Positions 44,927 to 56,650 of a stretch of DNA of 64,000 nucleotides are shown in pieces. The notes under the pieces are model-generated. The model worked only from the letters and a program-made list of their open reading frames with translations, had not been told where the DNA came from and did no database searches. Within the stretch, counting starts at the first letter, position 1; every line of letters starts with the position of its first letter. Source of the stretch: Lepas anatifera (lineage: Eukaryota; Arthropoda; Thecostraca; Lepadidae); NCBI GenBank assembly GCA_034440635.1, contig JAOTON010001906.1, positions 1-64,000 on the forward strand, written 5' to 3'. Position numbers and translations under genes: made by a program.

Positions 44927-45418
44927 ATGGAAGCCTTCTTCATTTGCTACCCATCATCCTCCCTCAGCAGACAAAAACTTCCGAAGGCGCGCGAGGTCCT
45001 AGAATACGAACTTACCAACAGCAGGAAATGGAGATACTACTACTATCAGCACAAGTGTAAATGTGAATACATTTTGAGCCATGACGTTTACGAAATAGAG
45101 CTAACTGGAAAGGGAGCTTGCGACGGCTGCTGGATGGAAAAAATTGCTCACCAAGAACAGGGTGGGAAGGTGACGCTCAGAACAAAAATGAAAGACGCGC
45201 TCAGTATGCTGGATAATATTTGGGATGTTGCAGCGCCCCACTCCGCAGTGTTTCAAAACTGGTTTTGCACTGGGGTACTGAGTGTAAGATTAATGTTTCA
45301 AAATATAGTAGGCGAGTGGGAAGTCCCAAACGCTATAATATTGTGGGAGCTACTTGAAACTCGATTACATTCCTTACTTAAACATCGCACATTTCAATCA
45401 AAATTCCACACTAGATGA
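44927..45418 (+). CDS. Hypothetical ORF, 163 residues
   Basis: ATG start. Content is mixed, with aromatic KWRYYYYQHKCKCEYILS near residues 34-51, CDGCW near residue 66 and charged EQGGKVTLRTKMKDALSML. It is not low complexity and is longer than chance ORFs nearby, but I see no family motif, signal peptide, Kozak context or clear introns. It could be an exon or a transposon fragment. Confidence 0.3.
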   Translation: MEAFFICYPSSSLSRQKLPKAREVLEYELTNSRKWRYYYYQHKCKCEYILSHDVYEIELTGKGACDGCWMEKIAHQEQGGKVTLRTKMKDALSMLDNIWDVAAPHSAVFQNWFCTGVLSVRLMFQNIVGEWEVPNAIILWELLETRLHSLLKHRTFQSKFHTR

Positions 45419-46632
45419 TTTTTTATACACTGGGATTGTTGAATTATGCCAACAAAATCCAGTGAGTAAGAAAAAAGTGAAGGGGAAATTCATAGCGTCT
45501 GGGTGTCACTCTCTACTAAGCATTCTAGGATTTATATCACTGTGCCTCCATCGCCATGGTCAAGGATAACACTCCTTTCATCGGAATACAAACGGTAGAA
45601 CACTAAGCTCTACCAATATCAGCAATACCCATTTCTGACTGCCATGAGCTGGAGTGATAAGAACTTTCAGAGAGAAAGAAAACGGCGATTATCCCGGGAG
45701 CAGAGTGCTTGCGACGATGACCGCAGAACAGAAATCCACTCAACCAGCGTGTCCCCATAGTACACTCATAAAGAAAGGCAAAAAATTGTGGGAGTCAGAT
45801 TTCTGTGTCATATATCCCAGCGCCTTTTATCGCTGACGCTGCTGACTAGAGTCACTTTTGAGTAGTCATATGAGGACTTGGGTTTCCCGTTTCTTAGTCC
45901 ATCAGCTTTATCGCAATTCAATATTCCACATTTTCGACCGGAAACTCTCTTCACCCTCGGCGCTTGAAGCTTATGCCGGATGCATTTTTTTGCTGCTGAT
46001 GTTGCCACTTTGATATATTTTAGCAAAATATCCGTGTATTCTGCTTTTGATTTATACACATATTTTGATCCTCTGCTACATTAAGGTGTTTTCTTTTTTA
46101 TAAATTTTGTTGTTGTTCTGGGGTGCTGGTGGGTCTCCTAGTCCAGGGACTTGCGGACCGCCCCCCCGGCACTCCCATGGGGTTATTTGGCAGTTAGTTT
46201 TTCTGTGTCTTTAGACTCCATGAAAGTCATCCTTGAACCAGTAAATTACTACAAAAGAACTTTCTCGCCCAATTGAACCATATCTATCCCTGAAATAGTC
46301 ACGACACGCCTTGAAAGGTGCGGGGAGGGGATGTTGCATTACCTCCTAATGCTTGCCAAATATTTTAGAAACGTCGTTCAAGTCGTTAAAATATGTACGG
46401 ACTATAGAATACGTATTGTGTGCGTTTTCCACCGACTTACCTTTAGCTCTTAATACCAGGGAACTGTGGTCTGATGACTGGAGGCATGTGATGGTAATTT
46501 GGGCATCAGACACGTTTTCCACAAATCTTTCACGGTTCCTCTCCTCATAAAAAGGAAATACAAAAAAATCCCACAATATTGATGTGTGCACACATCACAA
46601 ATGACTCCATTAAATCACATCAATGTTCACTC
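45419..46632. other. No gene recognised
   Basis: Short overlapping ORFs only. 46110-46200 is a GC-rich patch without repeat partners in the window. Confidence 0.4.
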
Positions 46633-46956
46633 CAGGGGCGGACGCAGACCCGAGTTTTTGGGGGCCAAACCGATGTCTGCCTCTCCTCGGGGGGGGCTGG
46701 GAGCGAATGTTTTTTTGCTCTACAGACCTACTGTAAACGCCTTTTTCAGTGCTCGACAGACCTAGTATAAGCTACTTATCCAAGTGCATGATTGCTCTCG
46801 GGGGAGGGGGGGTGGGAGCGAATATCTTTTGCTCTACAGACCTAGTGTTAACACCTTTTTTCAAAAATTTCCGGCGTTTGGGGGCCAAAAGATAGTTTGG
46901 CCCCCTCCAGCGCTTTGGGGGGCCATGGTCGCAATGGCCCCCCTGCGTCCGCCAAT
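46633..46956. mobile_element. MITE (type M2), possibly two nested copies
   Basis: CAGGGGCGGACGCAG at 46633 and GCGTCCGCCAATG ending near 46956. The internal phrase TTTGCTCTACAGACCTA occurs twice (near 46713 and 46827), so one copy may lie inside another. Confidence 0.65.
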
Positions 46957-47151
46957 GGTTCACTGTAAGTCAGAACTGAGGGGCTATCGATAAATTACGT
47001 AACACATATCCTAATAATTTTAACCCCCATTGTAATAGGTACATACCTTCCTACGCCATGTTGCAAAGTATAACAAAACGGTTGGTGACTTCCCGCCTCC
47101 TTCCTTTTTCCTGATGTGTTTTATGGATGTTCTATAAATTTATTTCCAGAA

Positions 47152-47502
47152 AAGAACATAGTGCTTTTTACCATTGTTCTTGCAGTAACCCGTAAACATA
47201 GTGTTTTATGTCACAGCCAAGAAAGAAAGAAAAAAGTAATTCTTAAAAACATTGCACGTGTAACTGAAACTTTATCATATTTTATCAAGGTTATCGATAG
47301 CGAAGCAATAAAAAACTTATATATTTTTATGTTTCTTCTTTTCTTATTTCATGAATGTGCCGAGGCTTTTTTTCAAATTCATGACAATCCACGGCCAGAT
47401 ATGCTGTGGCTACAAATGGAGACAATCTTATATGTTTTATGGATGGTATCTTATATTTTTCGGAGACCATCCTTCGATACTAGCCTGATTCAGGGCCGAT
47501 AA
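47152..47502 (+). CDS. Exon-like ORF with two hydrophobic segments
   Basis: A pyrimidine-rich acceptor (TTTATTTCCAG) precedes 47152 and the frame stays open to the stop at 47500-47502. It contains LYIFMFLLFLFHECAEAFF and METILYVLWMVSYIF, two membrane-like segments, with a basic stretch QERKKKVILK before them. It could be the last exon of a multi-pass membrane protein. No family motif; upstream exons not found. Confidence 0.3.
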   Translation, partial: KNIVLFTIVLAVTRKHSVLCHSQERKKKVILKNIARVTETLSYFIKVIDSEAIKNLYIFMFLLFLFHECAEAFFQIHDNPRPDMLWLQMETILYVLWMVSYIFRRPSFDTSLIQGR

Positions 47503-48544
47503 CTTAGGAAACTGTTTCCAATACATTACAAAGGCTTTGGTTTATCTTGAACTGATGTAGTCAGTAAGGGTGTGGACGGGATTGAGACCTTACATGTGTA
47601 TTGTCGATTAAAACACAAACTATCCTGTAATTAGAACTACCTATCGATCACAGGGAGGACAACTCCGCACATGATCAAGGGTTACAACCCCCCCTCTCCA
47701 AACACCAGAACAATGTTCCACAATAAATACATTAGGTAAACACATGGAGCTGCGCGTCTCAGGGTTCGGTGGGTGAGCGAGTCAGTGAGACCTGCGCGAA
47801 CGCACGCCCGTTTCTGTGACCGCCATGAGGCGGGGATCCCTAAGATACACCAAGGCGGTCACAAATGAAGGGCACGCGGCCCATACGTCATGTGTATGTG
47901 CGTGTGTGTGTGCACGCACGGAAAATGACTATCCACCGACGCAAGGCGGGCCGAAACCATAATGTTAAAAAAACGATAGCGTTCAAAACTAGACGCTATA
48001 AATTTACAAAGTCAGGACACTCCGTATAGAGAAGAAATGTAATGTGACGGGGTAGCAGTTAGGACGACGTTTTTTTAGATTGTTGTCGGCATGGAAGAAG
48101 GTCGTCTCTTCTTCCCCATTTCCCTGAGGTTGTCACGGAAAAAAGTAAACAAGGATGTTATGGGAATATTCATGATTCGTCAGTCATCATTGTGCTGATA
48201 TATTTTCCAGGACGGAAAAGGACTAGCCGAGTTTGGAGGACGAAAGTGGGCCCACAAAGTTTGGTCACTAAAGCTGACGAAGCTGGAAATTAGCGCGGAT
48301 CCTACAGCTGACTAGCTGCTAACTGACGCAGATAGCGTAGCCAATCCACAGCCATGCTTGAAGTACCATTTGGCTAGCCTTGCTTCATCCCAGGTGACAG
48401 TCGTGCGAGCTGCAACGGCTTTCTCTTTTAGAGAAATCAAGACATTTGCCCAATACCAGTCTACACTCTGAAAAACACTGGACCCGCCTCTGCTAGGACA
48501 CCTGTTACTGCGACTCGTCTGACCTTGCCCGCAGCGGTTCTTGG
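47503..48544. other. No gene recognised
   Basis: Contains a GTGTGTGTGTG stretch near 47897. Otherwise unique. Confidence 0.4.
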
Positions 48545-48770
48545 CATAGGCGGATCCAGGATTGCCGATCGGAGGGGGCACCTTTCCGGGGGCGCCATCC
48601 GGACCAGGGGGCGCCACTATGACCGGCAAACCTATCAGGTGGGCGCCAAATCCTATCGGTGGGCGCCGACTTTCTATCCGGGGTGGGGGTGGGAAGCGAC
48701 ATTTGGGGGCGCCATCGACCTTTCGGGGGCGCCGAGGTCGTGGGGGCACTCCCTGGATCGCTATGGTTCT
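48545..48770. mobile_element. MITE (type M3), right end lost
   Basis: CATAGGCGGATCCAGG start. The body, rich in GGGGGCGCC, matches 54894-55157 in reverse. The four overlapping ORFs here are compositional. Confidence 0.7.
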
Positions 48771-48954
48771 TGGTCACCTGAAGGGTCGTAGTGCGTGGAA
48801 TGCGCAGCGTACTACGGTTTACAACTAACGTGTCACGTGGGCGATCTGTGTATCAAGTTGAATGAACGAATGACCTGACATCTGTTGTTGGGGAAACAGG
48901 GTATTAGTTTTGACGGGTTATGTCGTGTGGTGCATGTGTCGAGGGTAACGCACC

Positions 48955-49110
48955 CTTAAGAGGGCCCTGTCTGGTATGAAGTCCCACATTTCGCCCTAGA
49001 GCATAGTGCGAGCGGGCCGCGCTTCGCGCGGCCGGTATCCTCAGGGGGCCCTCCGGGCCCTCAGGGGGGAGCAGCCGCCCTAGCCGCCCCCCCTTGGCTA
49101 CGCCCCTGAT
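48955..49110. repeat. Dispersed unit of the 37.9-40 kb tandem repeat
   Basis: Matches the GC-rich part of the tandem unit: CTTAAGAGGGCCCTGT, GCGGGCCGCGCTTCGCGC, AGGGGGCCCTCCGGGCCC and CTTGGCTACGCC. Confidence 0.75.
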
Positions 49111-49205
49111 TTCCTTACCTATATGGGATGGTGTCGGGCCATTCCATCTCAGTGGAAACTGTTGATAGTTGGCAGCGGAGCTTTGTCCGCTCAGGATCGA
49201 TAACT

Positions 49206-49858
49206 AAGTCCTGATTTGAGAATCAAAGACAAATTAGTACTCATTCAACAAATAAAAGCTAAATTATTTTCGTCCACATGGCTGAAGGACGCAACTCCTA
49301 GTGCTCAGACACGATGGATAAGTGAAGGAGTCGATTTAGCAGAAAATTGGGAGAAAATGTATGCATTACCATTCAACATCACAAAATCAACAAAACTTCA
49401 TAATCTGCAACCTATAATTATTCATAGATTTTTCCCAACCCGAAAATTTTTGTGCATTAGGAATGTGATGTGACCTCTTTTGTAACGACTGTGGCAGCAT
49501 AGATAAAATCCAGCACTTTTTCTCTGAATGTTGGGAGACGCAAACATTTTGGGGCGATCTGACTCGAAAAATTAATGTTAAGCTGCCCATGTCAAAACAA
49601 TTTTGTGCTAATAATATCAACATTATTTTTGGTTCACTAGAAACAATGGCTATTGTTAATCTTATAGTTGAGTGCTAAACAATTTATAGTGAACCGGAAG
49701 TTCAAGGAAGAGGGAATTAATGTTGATACCTTCTAGCGTTTCTCGGCAAAACATTTGGAATGGAAAAACTATTGGCACAAAGAGATAACAAAATAGATAA
49801 GTTTAAGGAAAAATGGTCTCCTTTCATTGATGATTATTCTAATCTTAAAGTATAAAAT
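49206..49858 (+). mobile_element. 3' end of an L1/Tx1 LINE ORF2
   Basis: Frames read TPSAQTRWISEGVDLAENW, HRFFPTRKFLCIRNV, then a cysteine block of the C-x2-C-x7-H-x4-C form (about 49482-49530), the terminal zinc-knuckle-like region of L1-type ORF2. Frameshifts and stops. 5' truncated. Confidence 0.75.
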
Positions 49859-49879
49859 ATTAATCGAGGTCTCTCTCGG

Positions 49880-50293
49880 CGGGCAATGCTGGGCAACCGG
49901 TGTAGCGGGACGCATGCTTGGTATTTTTTTTTAAAGAAACCAGGATCGTCATTATTGGGGCCATATACGTTTGCTATTATTAGTTCAATGTTGGAGTTAA
50001 GTACGCCTTTGTAACGATGTAGTCTCCCCCTCACCACATACGGTATCGGAGAAAGAAATATCAACGCACTTGGTAAGAATCGCTACTCCTCGGGCACTGT
50101 TCGTGAAACCTGCTACGATAATATCTGTTCCTCCAGGTGTTCCTAAAACATATTCTTTTCCTTGCTTACAATGGATGTCTTGCAAAAGTAATATATTATT
50201 ATCTGTTCCTCTTAGAAAATTCAAGACGTCCCTCCTCTTCTCAAAGGTTCCCAAGCCTCGGCAGTTAAACGAGCAAATTTTAACCTTATGCAT
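49880..50293 (-). mobile_element. Endonuclease domain of an L1/Tx1 LINE, minus strand
   Basis: MHKVKICSFNCRGLGTFEK starts at 50293; then NILLLQDIHC and, after a frameshift near 50010, ANVYGPNNDDPGFF. The same blocks are seen in the plus-strand copy at 30688, including D in the LQD position. The rest of ORF2 is absent: the sequence ends near 49880 against the oppositely oriented 3' fragment. Confidence 0.8.
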
Positions 50294-51110
50294 TAATTAA
50301 CTGAGTTAAGTTAACGAGAGCAGAGAACGTACTTATACCCGACAAATTGGATGACACAGCTCTGGACAACATGCATCACTCGCATCACCATTTTTTCAAC
50401 GACAAGTATCGATAACTGCTAGATGCCAAAGTTTATCGCTGTAGTTTTCCCATGCCGGTCGCTCCAATACACTCCAGGGCTGGGCCACAACCAAAAGCCG
50501 CCTGGCGGGAACTCGTCCCGAGCGGGGCGGTCGCTGCAGCCTGACCCAGAGCAGGAATGAAAGCAAAGACACGTGCGCGCAGGGGCGGTTGCATTTCTTA
50601 TCAACTTATCGTTACTTATTTTCGTCATCATTCAAGACTACTAGCCATGCAAAATGTTATGCTATTCAAATATTCCACAAAGCACAAATCGTCCTGATGA
50701 GTATGCATAATGCTACGGCTCACTGACTGAGCAAAACATATTTTTTTGAACACGTCATTTTGAAGCTGACACGGAACGAATTGGTGAGTGGGCATTTTGA
50801 TAGCACAGTGTTGTATAAACTTCCTTAGGAGGCGGTTGCCAAGACAATGCTGCAAATTCATGTGAAACGCAAAGGAATGTGAAAAGAAAGTAATGACAAT
50901 ACAGGCGTCTTTGCCCCATCTGACTTGCTGTAATAATCATGTGATTCGCTGGAACGGCCACTTTATAATGGCCGCCTTTAAAAATCAAAACACTACACTT
51001 AACAATGAAATGGATAGCTCGATCTGACATTCAACTCAAAACCACCGAAAGACAAAGCGGGCCAAGACAATGACTGCAAAGAGGACAGACAGCAGTGCGA
51101 CGGTTTGAGC
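50294..51110. other. Inter-ORF region of the minus-strand L1/Tx1
   Basis: Spacer between ORF1 and ORF2 of the minus-strand element, comparable in length to the 0.6 kb spacer at 30109-30687. No other gene seen. Confidence 0.4.
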
Positions 51111-52138
51111 TTAAGCCCTGCTCCGGTCAGGAATCGGTACATACCCTTGGAGCTTGGAAGCGCGATCCACGCGAACGACAGCAGCGTTCGCGACGGGTCT
51201 GAAGCACGGCACTCCATCACGAGTAAATATGGAATGCACTTTACCGTCCTTTTTCGCGTCCAGCAGTGTCTTGAAGATGGTTTGGCGGCGTGGTGAGAGT
51301 GACTCGCTGATATAGAGCCGTTTCTTTGGGTCCCTTTCCTTCATGAGCTGAAATCGGCCTTGGTACAGTCGATCACGAGCTGTATATGGGCCGCATGCGT
51401 TGAATTTCACAACGAGTCGTTTTTTGTTTCCTACACGGAAACACGAAGCGGTGTCTTCCTTCTGCAGCTTCACTTCAGGGAGGGTCTGCTGCACCACGTT
51501 GATCACGACGGGAAGTACATCTTCTGGCTGGCTTCGTCCACCCGAGTCTGTCCGGGCCAGTGGCGGCGGAATCACGTCACCGGTCAGGACGAGCGTCGGG
51601 AGGCGTGACTCGGCGTGGAGATCATGGAGATCAGAGCATCGTGGAAGACGTCTAAGCGTACAGCACACGCATCTGAGAGCCGCTGAACTTCCTCGAGCTG
51701 GTCATCACGATCTCTGATGTGCTTCTCGATGTCAGTAACGCGCTGCGTGATGGCGTCTAAAGCTCAGCGCACCGGCCTTTCAATCTCAGCAGTGAGATCC
51801 CGTTTCATCTCCTCCAGCTCAGCTCTTACTATGGAACTTAGCTCGTCCCTAATCACACTGCGCAGTTCATCTCTCATCATCACCCTAAACTCAGTCTTTG
51901 ACAGCTCAGGCGCACCCCTTGGACCGTCCCTGATATCAGAAGACACAGAACCGTTCTCACGGCCCTCGGCTGGTAGGCCGTCAGATGGGCCGCCCGGCTC
52001 AAGGTCACGCGCCGTGTCAGCTGACTGTGGGGCGCCCAGGTCGGCAGTGCTGGCACGGGCGGTATCGCTGGGAGAACCAAGTGGGGCAGACCCCGACCTT
52101 TGAGTTCGGCGACGTTTCTGTGACGCATCTGGTGGCAT
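51111..52138 (-). mobile_element. LINE ORF1 of L1/Tx1 type, minus strand
   Basis: From 52138: MPPDASQKRRRTQRSG with a disordered region, then a charged helical segment (MMRDELRSVIRDELSSIV). After a frame change near 51680: SCFRVGNKKRLVVKFNACG, the RNA-binding signature, and KDGKVHSIFTRDGVPCFRP. The order matches ORF1 at 29347-30108. Confidence 0.75.
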
Positions 52139-53319
52139 GTCCGAGCCGTGGTCGATAAGTTTGCTGATTGCTTCTCTAATGTTTGCCTGTAGAATCCTCT
52201 GTGCCCCGCGTTAACCACTTGACCCTCGGGCAGAAATACTCCTCCTGCCTCTACCACTCATGGTATAAACTCCACTCGATCTAAGATAACCGTAGATATA
52301 CCTGTGTCACCTTATGACTGTCAGATGGGGCAAAAATCGCACAGAACCCTCACAGCATAGCTGAATTCACACTGCCAGCGGACCGGTCCACCCCTCTCAC
52401 TGGTCAGGTCACAGCAGCGGGAGCGCGCACGTCCGATGGGGGCGGCGCACCCGGGTCAACTGGGCATGCTTGGTAATTAGTCAATATCAGCTTCTGAGAA
52501 AATAAGGTTGGGGGATGGGGGGGGTATCAGCGTGTAGGTACGCTTACTTTTGTCTTCCCACGGTGTAAACAACGAGTATGAACCGTCTTATGTGTTTGAG
52601 AACCTGACGCTCGTTTTTGAGATATTGTTTTGCAATGTTGTATTGCTTGCTGCAGGTAACAAATTATAAAAAGGTGCCTATTCAAACGTGCTTATAAAAT
52701 AAAGTTTCTTTCGGGGAAACCCAGACCAGCTATTGAAGACCCAGAGACTAAAATCCGTGGCGTTTGTGCTCCCTGAATTTATCTTAGGAAAGCCCATCGA
52801 ACATAAAAGGAGCCCCCTGCCGAGGCCCTTTTGCCGTGCTCAAGACCAAGCTAAGGGTGCGTGGTCGCACACATCGCCACCCATCCCCTTGGATCCGCCC
52901 TTGGAACATGATTGTATTTACTCCTGGATACGCCTCTGCATTAGGCAGGAGCTTCCCTGAGAGCTAAAAGCATGGAGGGAGCATAGTTTCATGAACTGGA
53001 AGTGAATTCATTGTGTTTGCACATACTGAGTCAATGAAAAGTTTGGCCGCTCCTAGGATTCGAGCCCACGCCTAAAAATATGACCAAGACATGGGTCCGG
53101 TTTTTGCCGTCAAGCTCGCTAGTGAGTATCACGGCTGGTGGTTTTAACCCTAAAAATGAGAATAAAAATGTTGAGGCTTTCATTTGAATTGCTTTCTGTG
53201 AACCTGAGCGTGGTCTAAGATCCCCTCCCGAGGCTTTAGGTTCTTAGGTTTTAGCATGTGTTTCCTACGGACTAGTCGAAAATGCCGGCCGTTTAGTTGG
53301 AAAAACTACGGAGACCGCC
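52139..53319. other. 5' region of the minus-strand LINE, then unrecognised sequence
   Basis: 52139-52500 is GC-richer and probably the LINE 5' untranslated region. 53048-53130 has a B-box-like word (minus-strand GGCTCGAATCC) but no matching A box. Confidence 0.35.
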
Positions 53320-53510
53320 GGGTTCGAACCAGCACATCCTCTCCTTGCACAGGGCTGACTTGTCACCACCTTCTTTCTCGAAATCGGGAGATAGTGAGAA
53401 GGCGAGAAGGTAACAGAAAATACATATATTCGTGTGCACCTTGTTTGTGATGATTCTTACCCAGCAGGCATACCTAGTGCTGTAGAGAAATATTTGTATT
53501 TTATATTTGT
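53320..53510 (+). repeat. Unclassified repeat shared with 24825-24960
   Basis: CTTTCTCGAAATCG, GGTAACAG, ATATTCGTGTGCA and CCAGCAGGCATACCT occur in the same order on the minus strand behind the peptide gene. The frame open there is broken here. Family unknown. Confidence 0.6.
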
Positions 53511-54376
53511 ATTTATCGAGAATTTTCACTTAATCGCAGTGGCTCTTCCAATATTGTCGCTATGAGGATGATAACCAGAATTCTATGGAAGGAGATGGTG
53601 TAGGATAAGGATGGTTGAGTGTGAGGATTAGGATAAGGAACACTCAGGGCGAGGCAGCGCAGCCACACCGGCGCAGATGCTCTCAGCCCCATGTGAGGTA
53701 AGGATGTTTGGAGAAGGAGAGCACCGGTGACAATAAAAGTAATAATAAAATAATAAAGTTGAAAGCTTGGTCGGTACACATTTTTAGGTCACTTTTCATG
53801 GACACCCTGTAGGTGCTGTCAAATTAGAATTGTTTCAAGATGTGATCCTTGGGTATTTCTCTGTTTCTTTATAAACTTTGTCTTCGAGTGATCCATAATT
53901 TGTTTCTGCAGTACTTTCTAAATCTTGTCTCCGAGTTGTATGTATCTTGAGTATTGTATCCTTGTAGTCTTAAGTTAATATAAATCGATCAAGGTCTTCA
54001 TCCTAAGCAAACCTTGACAGCGGACAACATTTTCAAAGTCTCTGATCTGGATACTTGTTGTTCCAAGCGGCATTAGAAATCACATGAGCAGCAGAAAAAA
54101 ATCGAGAGAAAAATTACGCTACTAAAATATTGTTGAAGACGGGAAGTCAGTAAATATTTCATATTTCATATTGCTATATCTTATTTCACAAATATCTGTC
54201 GCGAATGAAAATGAATGCATGATGTAACCGAGAAAGATAGCAATACGTCATCACAGTACCAACTCCGAGTTTAGGCTAGAACAGGATCAATTTCGTCAAT
54301 TTCTTGAGCATTAAAATCACGTCTTTTCACTGTGAGCGACCAACACGTACAACACGTACAACACGTAGTATCCATA
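53511..54376. other. No gene recognised
   Basis: AT-rich unique sequence. A short direct repeat ACACGTACA precedes the TTCGCGAA arm near 54350. Confidence 0.4.
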
Positions 54377-54490
54377 TGTTACAGGGAGAGTGCGAAATCC
54401 GGGAGTTCGCGAACTCCCTGGGGATTTCGCGAAATCGCTGACCAGCCAGGGAGTTCGCGAAATCCCTAGGGAGTTCGCGAAATCCCTAAC
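54377..54490 (+). repeat. Left TTCGCGAA arm
   Basis: Four TTCGCGAA palindromes in 114 bases, at intervals of about 25-40 bases. Aligns with the reverse complement of 58988-59112. Confidence 0.85.
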
Positions 54491-54893
54491 ATTTAGTCAG
54501 CTCAAGGATGACTAGCTAGGATTGCGGACTATTGTTCTTATGATTTATTTCAAACAGTAACCGGACATTTTCCGTAAAAATCACGTATAAGGGAGGTTTT
54601 AAGCTAAATATTAGGAAGGTTTTAAGCTAAATATAAGGAAGGTCATAATTGTATTGTTGAGGTCGTAGCGATACATTTATCGAGTTTCGCTTATCAATAT
54701 TGTACTGCAATGTAAAAGTTCAGTTGCTGCTGATTGCAAATGTGGATCACGGGAGAGAAAGCCATTGGCCCCTGGCGGTTCCAAAACGCCCTGGTCCACT
54801 CCTGAAATTTGGTTCCCACACACTCCCCACAGAATACACCTTCGCCTTCACTGTGATTTGGTACTTGGTTATTTTATATTCATGATATATTTT

Positions 54894-55157
54894 ATACGCG
54901 GATTTAGGGGGACAAAAGGGGGCAGGTGCCCCCCCGATCGACCCTCGGCGCCCCCTGAAATGGTCACGGCGCCACTCTGAAATGTCGCTTTCCATCCCCC
55001 GTCCCTAGGGATGTAAAAATCGGCGCCCACCGATAGGATTTTGCGCCCACCTGATATATTTTTTCGGTAAAAAAGGCACTCCCCTGGTCCGGATGGCGCC
55101 CCTCCCTCTCCCCCGGAAAGATGCCTCCCCCGATCGGCAATCTTGGATCCGCCTATG
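54894..55157. mobile_element. MITE (type M3), both ends present
   Basis: ATACGCGGATTTAGG at the left and TTGGATCCGCCTATG at the right, imperfect inverted repeats 264 bases apart. Body rich in GGCGCC. Confidence 0.7.
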
Positions 55158-55800
55158 ATAGATTTGTATATTTAATATTATACATATGCAGTGCATGGAG
55201 TCAGCATAACTACCCAAGTATTCAATAAAAAGTGATCTACGCTATCACCACCTTTCATAATTATGTGACGCTACGGTTATTTTATGTCAAATCTACATCA
55301 CAGAATAGCGTTACGATATTTTATGTAGGTTGCATTATTATGGAATTTTATCTACGGATACGATAAAGAAAATTAGAAATTATTAAAGATAACTTATAAA
55401 TTAAATTAACTTAAAAATTAAATTAACTTATAAATCAAAGATAAATTAAAAATATTAAAGATAACGAAATCCATGGCTTGATCACTAGAATAAATCTGGG
55501 TGTAACACAGTTCAAGAAATGGCAGAAATATTTGCGCTACTGAAAAATGGTATAAATGCTCGGCAATGGCGCAACGCACTTACTTTTGAGCAAACCACGC
55601 CATCCGAAAAAGATGTGCCCGACGCTCACATTTTTGAAAACTCATCACGTGTCTCTTGGCTGGTGGTGTCGATGAGGTGCCGGTCACCGAGAGCAATTGC
55701 GAAGTCTCTTATGACTATGCCTTTTGATAGCTTAAAATCATCACAGTCAAAAACGTTTGGTATGAGTCTCAAACTAGTTTCGCGGGATGCAATTTTTAAG
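55158..55800. other. No gene recognised
   Basis: A small AT-rich internal repeat (TTAAATTAACTTA-like) at 55385-55470. A minus-strand ORF at 55808-55626 has no recognisable motif. Confidence 0.35.
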
Positions 55801-56650
55801 ACGTGCAATGCCAGGGGTCTGAGCCACCTTCACCCTGACGAGGGGTGGGCTACGCCCCTCCCCTCCGCCTAAAATCTAAAAACTACGCTAGTTAGCGAAA
55901 AAGTAAATGGCGTTAAGTAGCACAACCTAAGATTTAAAGGAAGTGTGCTATGCATTCTTTTGTTGGGTAAAATCTGAGGGCATTGAAAGCCAAACAATGT
56001 CACAATATGGATATGGTGATATAACTGAAATACAGTTCTTCAGTCCTACCATCTGATGTAGAAGAGAAACAACATATAAGGATTCACTATCTGAAGCTTT
56101 TCTGCAAGTGACGTCGAATGATTAATAATGTGACTATTCTAGGTCAAAGCTAAGATTTGACCTGACCTTGAATCAGGTTAATATCGAATTGGGTCAGAAT
56201 GCATATAATTAGAACTGCAGAAACAAGACAACCCCAATGATGCCAAAATATACAATTTAGCTCTGTTCCCAAAAAAATTATGATGTTTAAACCATTTTAC
56301 CGATACTTTTCCAACGGTGTCATCATGACTCATAATTGACCTTAGGTCATCGACTTCAGAAATCTTAAAAAAAACTGTGTACTCAGTCGGCCCTTTATTC
56401 AATACGAATTTTAGATTGATACGTTAAGCTGTTCCTTGCTTATGTTGTTTTCTTCTTTTTTTGGAGATGATGTCACTTGACCTGCACTGATGTCCTGACC
56501 TGAAATGACCTGAACCGAAAATGTTGACAGGAGTTGTAAAAAGCTACAGAAAAAACTGTACTGGGTACAGCAGCGCTGCGCGTAGCCGTTTTCAAGACTT
56601 TGCGAAAAACCCAAGGGGTATGGTTACCCAACCCCCGCCCCGGCCATGCA
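55801..56650 (-). mobile_element. Degenerate TTAA-G element, reverse orientation
   Basis: GTCTGAGCCACCTTCACCC near the start and GCGAAAAACCCAAGGGGT with a GGTTACCC core near the end correspond to the two TTAA-G ends in reverse. The AGGTCA words are partly eroded. Both TTAA are lost. Confidence 0.6.

Noticed and set aside
49206..52138. Single twin-primed L1 insertion
   Set aside because: Twin priming leaves the 5' part inverted upstream of an intact 3' end; here the order is wrong and no poly(A) is seen.
53275..53345. GGGTTCGAACC resembling a tRNA B box
   Set aside because: It is self-palindromic, and no A box or acceptor stem can be placed on either strand.
55626..55808. Minus-strand 60-residue ORF next to TTAA-G
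   Set aside because: Reasonable composition but no recognisable motif, splice site or second copy.
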